Shown: piece after piece, positions 55,819 through 64,000 of the stretch
How positions within the stretch are numbered: the first letter of the stretch is position 1
Layout of the letters: each line of letters begins with the position of its first letter
Assembly: GCA_011032825.1 (NCBI GenBank)
Contig: JAADJZ010000004.1
Span: forward strand, 434,001-498,000
Length of the DNA: 64,000 nucleotides
Source: Massariosphaeria phaeospora
Taxonomy: Eukaryota; Ascomycota; Dothideomycetes; Pleosporales
Direction: 5' to 3'
Program-made: the position numbers and the translations under genes
Notes under the pieces: model-generated
The model's database searches: none
Told to the model about the DNA's origin: nothing
What the model saw: only the letters and a program-made list of their open reading frames with translations

Positions 55819-58014
55819 ATGGAGGCAAACCAAAACGACGAGCTGTACCCAATCGCCGTGCTCATCGATGAGCTCAAGCATGACGATGTGAATCTGCGCC
55901 TAAATGCCATCCGTCGATTGAACACCATAGCTCTGGCGTTGGGCACCGAGCGGACGCGGGAAGAGCTGATACCCTTTCTAGACGGTAGGCGCTCACGGGG
56001 CACTGTGACCGGAAGGAAGTCGTGCTAATTAGCGTTGTAGAGTCGGTTGAGGATGAAGACGAAGTTCTCACGGCATTGAGCGACGAACTGGGCAAATTTG
56101 TCGAGTATGTCGGCGGCCCGGAACACGGCCATGTGCTGCTCTCGCCTCTCGAGAATTTGGCAGCTATCGAGGAGCCGCTTGTGCGCGAGAAGGTATGCTA
56201 CCACACCACACATTCAGGAGTTTTGGGGTGACACCACTGACTCGCCCAGGCTGTCGAGTCCTTGAACAAAATCTGCGAGGAGCTGTCCCAGACTCAGGTC
56301 GAAGAGAACTTCATCCCGCTCGTCTTGCGCCTGTCGAAAGCCGACTGGTTTACGTCGAAGATCTCGGCGACCGGTCTCTACAACGTCCCCTATACCCGCG
56401 CCACGCCTCCCTCGCAACAACTCCTCAGGCAGCACTATGGCCAGCTTGTGCACGACGATACGCCCATGGTCCGCAGACAATCCGCGACAAATTTGCCCAA
56501 GTTTATCAAGACCATGCCTCCGACAATCGTCATTGAGGAGGTGATTCCGCTTTTCCAACACCTTGCGCGGGACGACCAGGACAGTGTGCGACTACTCACA
56601 GTAGATATTCTGATTGCAATTGCAGAGGCGGTCCCGAAGGAGCAACAATCGAGCCACGGCGTCTTGTTGACGGCGCTGCGAAGCTTGTTCGAGGATAAGA
56701 GCTGGAGGGTTCGATACATGGTCGCAGACAGGTTCGAAAAGGTTGGTCTAGAGCCTGTGTGAAACAAGCGTCTAGCTAACTCAATCTAGATCGCGAAAGC
56801 CGTCGATGAGGAGGTAGTCAACCGTGACTTAGTACCCGCTTTTGTAAAGCTCCTGAAAGATACTGAAGCAGAAGTCAGGAGTGCAATTGCGGGGCAGATT
56901 CCTGGTAAGCTCAGGTTACTCGCAGGTCTTGGCATATTGCTCACAAGCCACTGCTAGGTTTCTGCGCCCTGCTCGAACAGGAGACGCTTCTCCACGAAGT
57001 CATGCCGAGCATAGAAGAGCTTGTCTCCGACCAGTCCCAGCATGTTCGCGCCGCTCTCGGCACCCAGATTAGTGGGCTGGCCCCGATTCTTGGAAAAGAC
57101 GAGTAAGTAGGCCCCTCGCGTGACCACGTGCCTGCTAACCGTTTCCAGGACTATCTCACATCTTCTTCCGATGTTCCTACAGATGCTCAAGGATGAGTTC
57201 CCCGACGTTAGGTTGAACATAATCTCCAAACTTGAGCTTGTCAACAATGGTACGGCCTATCTTATCTACAGCGCGGCTAGTAACTAACCTCAATAGTCAT
57301 TGGCATCGAGCTTCTTTCCCAGTCACTTCTTCCGGCGATCGTTCAACTTGCCGAAGATAAACAGTGGCGCGTGCGACTGGCCATCATTGAATACGTTCCC
57401 CTTCTCGCCTCCCAGTTGGGCGTAAAGTTCTTCGATGAGAAGCTAAGTAGCCTCTGCATGAGTTGGCTTGGCGATACCGTCTTCTCTATCCGTGAGGCCT
57501 CCACACAGAATCTCAAGAAGCTCACGGAGGTCTTTGGTGTGGAGTGGGCAAAGGATGCCATCGTGCCCAAGGTCATGGCGATGGGCCAGCACCCTAACTA
57601 CCTATACCGCATGACCACGTTATTTGCCGTTTCTGTACGTACTCACAGCTGGAGCATCCGTAACACTCTAACACATTCCAGACTCTCGCACCCGCCCTCA
57701 GTCTCGACGTCATCGAGACATCAATTCTACCCATGATGGACAAGCTCGTCAACGACGACATCCCCAACATCCGCTTCAATGTTGCAAAGTCGTACGCCGT
57801 CCTCATCGACACCCTCAAGCAACTACCCGAACAGGGTACTGTTCTCTCATTACAGAAAGCAGGAACGCCAGGACAAGGCTGCCAGAAGGGACACGAGCTC
57901 ATCACCAAGAGCATTCTGCCTAACTTGGAGAAACTGCAACAGGACGATGATGTCGATGTCAGATATTTCGCGACAACGGCGGCACAGGGGTTTACGGATG
58001 CGATGCAAACCTAG
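55819..58014 (+). CDS. TPD3: PP2A scaffold subunit A (PR65/Tpd3)
   Basis: A 613-residue HEAT-repeat protein from eight exons: 55819-55984, 56041-56192, 56250-56741, 56790-56904, 56958-57102, 57149-57249, 57297-57634 and 57682-58014. Introns are 46-57 nt. About 15 HEAT repeats run from [20 protein letters not shown] to the end; diagnostic segments include [53 protein letters not shown] and [12 protein letters not shown]. The scaffold holds the catalytic C and a regulatory B subunit of protein phosphatase 2A in cytosol and nucleus. A Gly/Gln-containing insert ([13 protein letters not shown]) lies before the last repeats, as in other fungi. All joins keep the frame. Confidence 0.95.
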
Positions 58015-58511
58015 GAGGTTATCACACACACGGAAGCGTCTGCCTAGGCACATACAGGATGAGGTTCACGAAAGCATGTTAACGACCTGGCTTTGATAGA
58101 GGGGGTCCCTGAGTTGGGAAGCAGCATTGCGGCGCGGGCATGCCGTCAGAGAGGTAGTTGGACGACTCATCGAAACATATTTGTCCCCTTCACTTTCCCC
58201 GTGCGTTTGCCTTAGTTGGTTTCTGCACTTTAAGTCTAGCAAGGGTTGGGGTAGTAGGGTATGCGACAGCGGGGCCGCGAGCGCGCGACACGAAAGACTA
58301 CCCCTGCTTAGATTTCATAATGCGCATGTTGAGGATGCATTGTCTTGGCGTCACTCAACGTCTTGATGTGAGCGTGATTCAGTCATAATTACGAGCAAAA
58401 ATCTCGAAGGATGATATTTCCTAACACGACCCGTAGACATCTCGCCAGATGCTCTGTTCTATGGCATTCCTAGCAATCCATCACATCTCAAATCTTCGAG
58501 GGCGGAGATAG
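58015..58511. other. Convergent intergenic region
   Basis: About 500 bases between the stops of the PP2A subunit and the glutaredoxin. Probable 3' untranslated ends; nothing distinct. Confidence 0.5.
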
Positions 58512-58924
58512 TCAAACAGCACCGGCAGTCTTGAGGAGGTCGGGCAGATCCTTCCTTGCCGACAGCTCGGAGTCGCCGCCAATGTGCTTTTGGCCGATGA
58601 AGACGTTGGGGACGGTGCGCTGGCCGGTCATGTCGGCGAGTATGGACTGCATGTCACTGCCGTCATCTACGCGTCTGTTAGCCCGTGTGCCATTGTCTGA
58701 ATCGGATCGGATCGCATTTGCCCGAAGCGCAATATAAACTCCATGAGCGGGTACGTGCATGAACATAACATACCGACTTGATCCAGCTCGATGGTGTAAA
58801 ACTTGGCGCCCGACTTGCTGAGCAGCTCCTTGGTGTGGCGGCAGTACGGGCAGTAGCTCTTGGAGAAGACGGCCACGGCGTTGTCGTCGATGATGCCCTG
58901 GACTTTGGTCTTGGTGGCCGACAT
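58512..58924 (-). CDS. Dithiol glutaredoxin (Grx1/Grx2 type)
   Basis: A 101-residue protein from exons 58924-58774 and 58666-58512, split by a 107-nt intron (GTATGT ... GCGTAG). The active site CPYC is at residues 25-28 (FSKSYCPYCRHTKELL). The glutathione-site residues TVPNVFIGQKHIGG and the following D-S complete the fold. It reduces disulfides or protein-glutathione mixed disulfides using glutathione. No targeting peptide in this start; the frame upstream gives no longer N-terminus with a clear signal, so cytosolic is likely. Length is normal for the family. Confidence 0.95.
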
Positions 58925-59702
58925 GGTGGCGGGGCTGGAGGCGCGCGTGAAGAGCGAGCGGAAGAAGGAAATGGTGGCGGTTTGGGGATCGAGGTTGAGG
59001 GCGAAAGTGGGCTATGAAGGGCGGGGTGTAAGTAAGTGAGTGGGGTGGGGGAGTGAAGAGGGGTTTATATCGAAGCGCGAGGATCTACACAGTGGCGCAA
59101 ACTTCAAAGGTTATTTGGAATCGGATGCGGTGTTGTTCTCAATGATATTGTGGTTAAGTAATAGGTTTACTAATTGGAGAATTGGTCTGCGCGCCCCCGC
59201 AGAACAGCTTCGAAGCAGAGGATGGGCCCGGATGATGCAATTGCGGGATTCCTCATCTTTAGCCCGTTTCTGCAGGCGGCCTGAGGCGGTTAGGCAAGCC
59301 GGATTGCGCGCGGCGGAAACGGGGTATTCGCGTATTGTGCATGACGAATGCATCTTGCCGGCTACGGGCGCCGTGGAGGCTTAAGCTAAGGAGCGAGGTT
59401 CTGGACACGACGCGCATTTGTCCTGGAGACACGTCCAATACATGTAAGACGCAGCGCAAGGAATAGAAGAAAAAGCATGGGCGACACCATTATTCGAATG
59501 TAGACGCGGAGCTCGCGACTTCCCGATTCCGAGATTGAAGCTTTCCGCGACCTCCGGCTGGAGCTGTCTGTCAGCAGTTGTTGAAAGTGTCTTGAAGGCA
59601 CCCACAACTCTCCTGCGGCACCACCACCACGCAGACGCATCGTATAGTTACTGGACAGCAAGACTCCTATATGCGCGCCGTTCCGACCACCACACCACTG
59701 CA
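58925..59702. other. Divergent promoter region
   Basis: About 780 bases between the starts of the glutaredoxin and the LMBR1 gene. No coding signal. Confidence 0.5.
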
Positions 59703-61754
59703 ATGACATCGTCGTCGGCCGGCTCCACGGCCTTCTTCGCCCTCTCCCTCCTCGCTATCTGCGGCCTCGTCCTGCTCCTCCTACGATACTACCTCCCGCT
59801 ACGCACGACGCCCTCCTACGTCCTCGTCCCCATATTCCTCACCGTCGCGCTGCCCGCCAGCATCATCCTCCTCGTGCCGATAGACCTCGCTAGTAGTGCA
59901 GGGACGGATACGGACGGAAGCCGCGGGATCTGGCTGTCGGACAAAGTCGTGTATAAATCATGGCGAATCACGTACTGGCTCACATTTGCCTTGACGTGGT
60001 TCATATTGCCGCTGCTGGGGGAGTACTGTGACTCTGGATATCGGGAACCAAGGGCGAGGTTCATGTATTCGCTACGGACGAATGCACACTACCAGCTCAT
60101 GATGCTGGGCTGTGGGATCCTGGGCGCTGTGTATTTCTTCCTACAGAACGGGTTCAACTTCACGAGTTTCAAGGGGGTGGTTATGGCCCTGGCGTATGCG
60201 TGGGGCTTGGTGTTGGCCATATACTTGATGGGACATGGGCTTGTCGCGTTTCCGAGGATGTTGTATAGATATGGGAGTATCAGCGGGAGGTTAAAGAGGC
60301 TGCAGAGCCACGCGCCGAAGGTCCATGATAAACTGACGGAGGCGTTGGAGAAGTTGGATCAGTACGAATACCAGGTTCTGCAGCTGAAACAGAGGAAGCA
60401 CGGCACAGCGAGGGAGTTCCAGGAGTGGATTGAAGAGCTGAGCGAGATGAGTAGCTTGCCAGAGAGTCGGGTTGGTGTGGTTGGGAGGACGAGCACATCA
60501 GCAGTGCCGCCCGTAATTACGGAAAGATACTTGGCAGATCTCACGCGGAAGCTGAAAAGAGCTAGGCATGCGAAGATGAGGTTTTCAGACGAGTGGGATA
60601 GGCTGGTTCGGAAGGCGATCAAGACGCAGGCCATTCTCGATTCCAAAGGCTCACAACGGCTCGATTTCAAGAATTCGCCCGCTCTTGCACCACAGCCGGG
60701 CCTATTATCACGGTTCACGCTCCTTACGCCGTACTCGCGGTACCATGTTTACGTCCACGTAATACCGGCCCTGTCCTACCTTGCGTCGTTCGTCTGCACA
60801 CTTGCCTCCATGTGCGTCATCTGGTCTGAGTGCATCCGATCTCCCAAATTCTCGCTTATCGGGCGGACCGTGATCCATCATCCGGACTCCGCACGAGGGC
60901 AGATCGGATTTGCGGGTCAGGTCATCGCTGCAGCGTGGCTGTGCTATATGTGCATTTGCGCCTTCTTCTCGCTCACTGAAGTCAAGATCTGGGGTAACAG
61001 GGCTTTGGTAAGGAGAGGAACCTACCAAGAAAGCGCGACGTGGTACGGACTCCAAGTCGCAAAGTTGACGGTGCCGCTGGCGTACAACTTTGTCACTTTC
61101 ACACCGCCGAACATCTACAGGAACACATCGTATCACAAGTTCCTCGGCAGTCTCATTGAATCCACGCCGGTGGGAGCAAACTTCTCGACATACTTCCCCG
61201 TATTCGTGTGCATACCTGTCTTAGCCAGCTTGTTCGGTCTGTACGGCCGAATAAGGACCATCTGCGGCTTCGGCGACCTCCTAGAAGACGAGGAGGACGC
61301 AACAGCAGGCGACGCCGGCACCGGCAGCTGGCGCGAAGGCCGCGCGCTCATCGACCGCGAAGTCCAGGGCGCAAACGGAAACGTGCTCGGTCTCTCCCAA
61401 CGCGGGCCCACGTCCCCGCCAAACGAACGCTATAGCGACCAGCCACCGCCTCCCCTCGCGAACGGCGAAGCAAGCGCACCCAGCAGACAGCGGCCCGAGA
61501 GGCGGCGGCCGCCCATCACCGACGACGACGAAGACGGCGGCAACTTCTTCGAGAGCTTCGGCGCGCGCGTGAAGAACACGTTCGAGACGACGGATTTCAG
61601 CTTCTCGCGGCCGAAGTGGCTGGGCGGTGATGAGGAAGGTGACGAGAACGACGAGCCTGCGCGGGGGCGGCGGAGAGAAGGTGGTGGGGATAGAACGCAG
61701 GGCTGGACGAGCCTGTTTGGGGGGCGATCTGAAGAGGGGAGGGTGCGGCTGTGA
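59703..61754 (+). CDS. LMBR1-domain membrane protein (LMBRD2-like)
   Basis: A 683-residue single-exon membrane protein. About nine hydrophobic segments: AFFALSLLAICGLVLLLLRY first, then two more before WRITYWLTFALTWFILPLLG, a long charged coiled-coil loop (about 200-340; EALEKLDQYEYQVLQLKQRK), and four or five more helices including FAGQVIAAAWLCYMCICAFF and PLAYNFVTFTPPNIYRNT. This layout is that of the LMBR1/LMBRD2 family, multi-pass proteins of plasma or internal membranes with a poorly known role in signalling. The C-terminal 150 residues are charged and disordered. The start at 59703 places the first helix directly after; the 56 extra upstream residues in frame are unconserved. Confidence 0.88.
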   Translation: MTSSSAGSTAFFALSLLAICGLVLLLLRYYLPLRTTPSYVLVPIFLTVALPASIILLVPIDLASSAGTDTDGSRGIWLSDKVVYKSWRITYWLTFALTWFILPLLGEYCDSGYREPRARFMYSLRTNAHYQLMMLGCGILGAVYFFLQNGFNFTSFKGVVMALAYAWGLVLAIYLMGHGLVAFPRMLYRYGSISGRLKRLQSHAPKVHDKLTEALEKLDQYEYQVLQLKQRKHGTAREFQEWIEELSEMSSLPESRVGVVGRTSTSAVPPVITERYLADLTRKLKRARHAKMRFSDEWDRLVRKAIKTQAILDSKGSQRLDFKNSPALAPQPGLLSRFTLLTPYSRYHVYVHVIPALSYLASFVCTLASMCVIWSECIRSPKFSLIGRTVIHHPDSARGQIGFAGQVIAAAWLCYMCICAFFSLTEVKIWGNRALVRRGTYQESATWYGLQVAKLTVPLAYNFVTFTPPNIYRNTSYHKFLGSLIESTPVGANFSTYFPVFVCIPVLASLFGLYGRIRTICGFGDLLEDEEDATAGDAGTGSWREGRALIDREVQGANGNVLGLSQRGPTSPPNERYSDQPPPPLANGEASAPSRQRPERRRPPITDDDEDGGNFFESFGARVKNTFETTDFSFSRPKWLGGDEEGDENDEPARGRRREGGGDRTQGWTSLFGGRSEEGRVRL

Positions 61755-62343
61755 AAGGGAAAGTTAATTGGTGGGTTTGGAGTTGACGGTACTATCACCA
61801 CTTTGGCTTGGTCGTTTTGGCAGGGCATTGCGTGGAGTTTTGGCAGGGATTTGGATATTGCATGGATTAGGTAGGGCTTGTGTTGTACGAGTACACACTG
61901 TGAGTTTGGAATGACCCGCCGCGAAGACGAGGTTCTCTATTTCTATCGACATGTTGGACAGAGGGCGGAACATGCGCTTAGGTCGCTTATTAACATCATC
62001 GATGCTCAGGATTCAGCGTTGTCCAAATTGCCGGCTCGCCATGGTTCGAGATCCTGGCGGCAGTGTCAGTCAGTTTCAGCGACTGGTGATCTGTACAAGT
62101 TGTTCTGGACAATGCCCTGCGTGGTGGATACGAGGGGGTGTTGTAGCGATGAACTCATCCTCTTGGACTGGGGCTGGAATCGCATGTTCCGCCAGCTCGG
62201 TACAAGGGCTAGCTTGGATTTATTACGTCTACCGACTCGCTCACTGTCTATAAGACCAGGGCAAAAGTTGAGGTATTCGCACCACTGACGGAAAGGAACA
62301 TGCAGACACGGATCTGATCAACAGTATGTAGACACCATACCTA
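61755..62343. other. Convergent intergenic region
   Basis: About 590 bases between two gene ends. The frame at 61878-62288 has no support. Nothing distinct. Confidence 0.5.
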
Positions 62344-64000
62344 TCATCGCTTTCTCGTCTGCTCCAACTCCCCGTCGATATCCTTGATTTCGGCCTCAAG
62401 CCATTCTCTAGCCTCTCGAGCTGACTCACTTTCCCCGACCGATTCGAGCAGCAACTGTTGCAGCTCTCGCCGCTGCTCTGCCACGCTCTCTTCAGTGATA
62501 CTCTTGAGTTCTACTCCCTCAGCAATTAACCGGCGCTCTTGTTCCTCTAGCTCCTTTAGTTCTCGCTCCTGTTCCTTCCGCACCTTCCACTGATCCGCCC
62601 CTTTTTCAGCAGTTTCATCTCATGATCCCTCTGCTTTCCATATATCCCAAACTCCTTTCTAAACGCGACCTTCTCCCGCCAGAACCGCGTCGCGTCCACC
62701 GCAAGCCACCCTGCTGGCTCCGAACTGGAATTGTGGAGTCCCGGCGCGTGGACGCCGTAGCCCCCGCCGGTATATGCCAATCCATCCCCTACGCACGAAA
62801 GTACCAGCTCGGCATACTTGGATTCCCTCCCACTTGTCGTGAAGCATATTGGGAACACGCGAAGACTATACCGGCCAGGGAACAACACCTGCAGGATATG
62901 TCGCACTAGCTGGAGAAGAAAGCTGCTTGCGTGATTCGCTAGGTGGTTCCTGTGCTCTTTGATGTAGTTGAATGCATAGCCGAAGTAGTATGGTGCTTTG
63001 ACGAGCGGCACATCCGGCGGGTGCAAAGCCAATGCCTTGTCGAACACGTCGCAGAACAGCAAAACCTCCTTCGCTCGGCCGGGCATCCTCTCACTCTCTT
63101 GTCCAGTTTCGCCGTGTTTCCATAGAAACTTGTGACGGCCGGCTCTTAGGTCGTTCCTCTCGGCCTTGCCCTGGAAGGCGTTATCGATGGCCACCAGTCG
63201 GTCCAAGTACGGTTCATGTGGATATCGGCAGTATCGACGGAGCCAGGTAGTCGTCTGCTTCCACTGGATTGGCGTCGGTGAATGGCCTTGGTCGTTGACA
63301 AGCATGGCCGCATACACTACCGGGGCATCGAGGCTTGCCTGGGCCATCCATGGACTTTCCTCAGCATATAGCTTCTTGAGTAAGCCTTCATCCTCGTCTC
63401 CGGCGTGTGACTGTTCAACCGCGTACGCCATGTTCCCATCAATGAGTTCATGCATCACCGGCGAGGGGATGCTGAGCATGAAAAATATGCATATCTGCTT
63501 CCACTAGGGCTCAGTGATGCCGTGTGTGAAGGGATGCCCGTTTTGACGGGATTGCTGCCAGGCCAATGACAGCAAATGCGTGAACATACCATGACTGTGC
63601 CAGATGCCATGGTAGTCATGTCTCTCTTCGACATGATTAGAGCCCATACCCTGTCCCTGTGGCACTTGGCCAGAGTAACTGAAGTTGCTCACGACTCGCT
63701 CCATCCCAGCAGCAGCCTCATTAGACCACCGCATGCTAGCATCCGGGACTTGATCCCGAACACTGGCATTGGCCGAGAGGGCAACTGCATCATCAGCACC
63801 CAGAACATTCAGGCCTGCACCCGAACGATCACCTACTTGACTAGATTGAGCAATCAGGCCTACACCCGAATGAACATCTCCCTGACTAGATTGGGCATCC
63901 AGGTCTGCACCTGAACGAATGCTCCCTTGGTTAGCTTGAGCATCCGGGACTGCACCCGAATGAACACTCCCGTGGCGAGATCGGGCATTCAGGTCTGCAC
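62344..64000 (-). pseudogene. Orphan repeat/coiled-coil gene, broken and running off the right edge
   Basis: I do not recognise this gene. On the minus strand one frame is open from the window edge to a TAG at 63506-63504, then continues in the same frame (WKQICIFFMLSIPSPVMHEL) to about 62606. After that a different frame carries on (GADQWKVRKEQERELKELEE) to a stop at 62344. One extra A in the A5 run (62602-62606) would join the last two. The parts are: 18-residue repeats at the edge (SQGDVHSGxGLxAQ type), a central domain of about 290 residues with many aromatic residues (EEPLDRLVAIDNAF-like, KAPYYFGYAFNYIKEH) and a C-terminal coiled coil. Style and damage match the 42-48 kb genes. The start lies outside the window. 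Confidence 0.55.
63770..64000 (-). repeat. In-gene tandem repeat, about 54-bp units
   Basis: GCATCCAGGTCTGCACC-GAA and CTCCC-TGG-TAGATTG phrases recur four to five times up to the window edge, encoding 18-residue units on the minus strand. The array probably continues beyond 64000. Confidence 0.75.

Noticed and set aside
63508..63594. An intron with a GTATGT donor that would remove the TAG at 63504 in the right-edge gene
   Set aside because: Its phase does not match any acceptor that keeps the downstream frame.
1..64000. CRISPR array, rRNA genes or prokaryotic operons
   Set aside because: The spaced tandem arrays have diverged units without spacers, no rRNA motif was seen, and the genes carry spliceosomal introns.

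Overview
The window reads as nuclear DNA of a filamentous ascomycete, most likely a dothideomycete. The evidence is short introns (about 45-120 nt) with CTAAC/CTGAC-type branch points, tightly packed genes on both strands, a Zn2Cys6 regulator, a PTH11-type rhodopsin-domain membrane protein, an AT-rich transposon that looks mutated by RIP (repeat-induced point mutation), and a pair of near-identical introns in unrelated genes. The lineage is an inference; no marker gene proves it.

Layout. From 1 to 26.3 kb the genes are mostly housekeeping: TAF11 (3' end only), ribosomal protein L4, a MAP-kinase phosphatase of the Msg5 type, a J-domain protein, a metallophosphoesterase, the UDP-galactose transporter HUT1, a small unknown protein with a frameshift, a triple-KH RNA-binding protein, a zinc alcohol dehydrogenase and a Yippee zinc protein. 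From 27.1 to 29.4 kb lies a decayed TA-flanked DNA transposon of about 2.1 kb with inverted ends, holding an island of normal base composition. From 30.3 to 38.1 kb come a TPR-J co-chaperone, a YwbE-domain/zinc-finger protein, a secreted acidic protein and a possible SAP-like single-pass membrane protein.

From 38.6 to 48.1 kb is an accessory block. It has five genes I cannot name, rich in coiled coils and internal repeats, separated by three noncoding tandem-repeat arrays. Several of these genes carry one-base losses in homopolymers or in-frame TAG codons. A further gene of the same style occupies the right edge (62.3-64.0 kb). A dispersed repeat of about 175 bp occurs four times (29.9, 34.1, 48.2, 48.4 kb), twice in tandem at the edge of the accessory block. 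From 48.6 to 61.8 kb housekeeping content returns: a Zn2Cys6 transcription factor, a rhodopsin-domain membrane protein, the PP2A scaffold subunit, a dithiol glutaredoxin and an LMBR1-family membrane protein.

The most notable signal is the pair of 49-nt introns (32409-32457 and 38844-38892). They match at 41 of 49 positions but sit in unrelated genes, which is what introner-like elements look like. Exon joins were worked out by hand from splice motifs, reading frame and family knowledge; total lengths were checked to be multiples of three.
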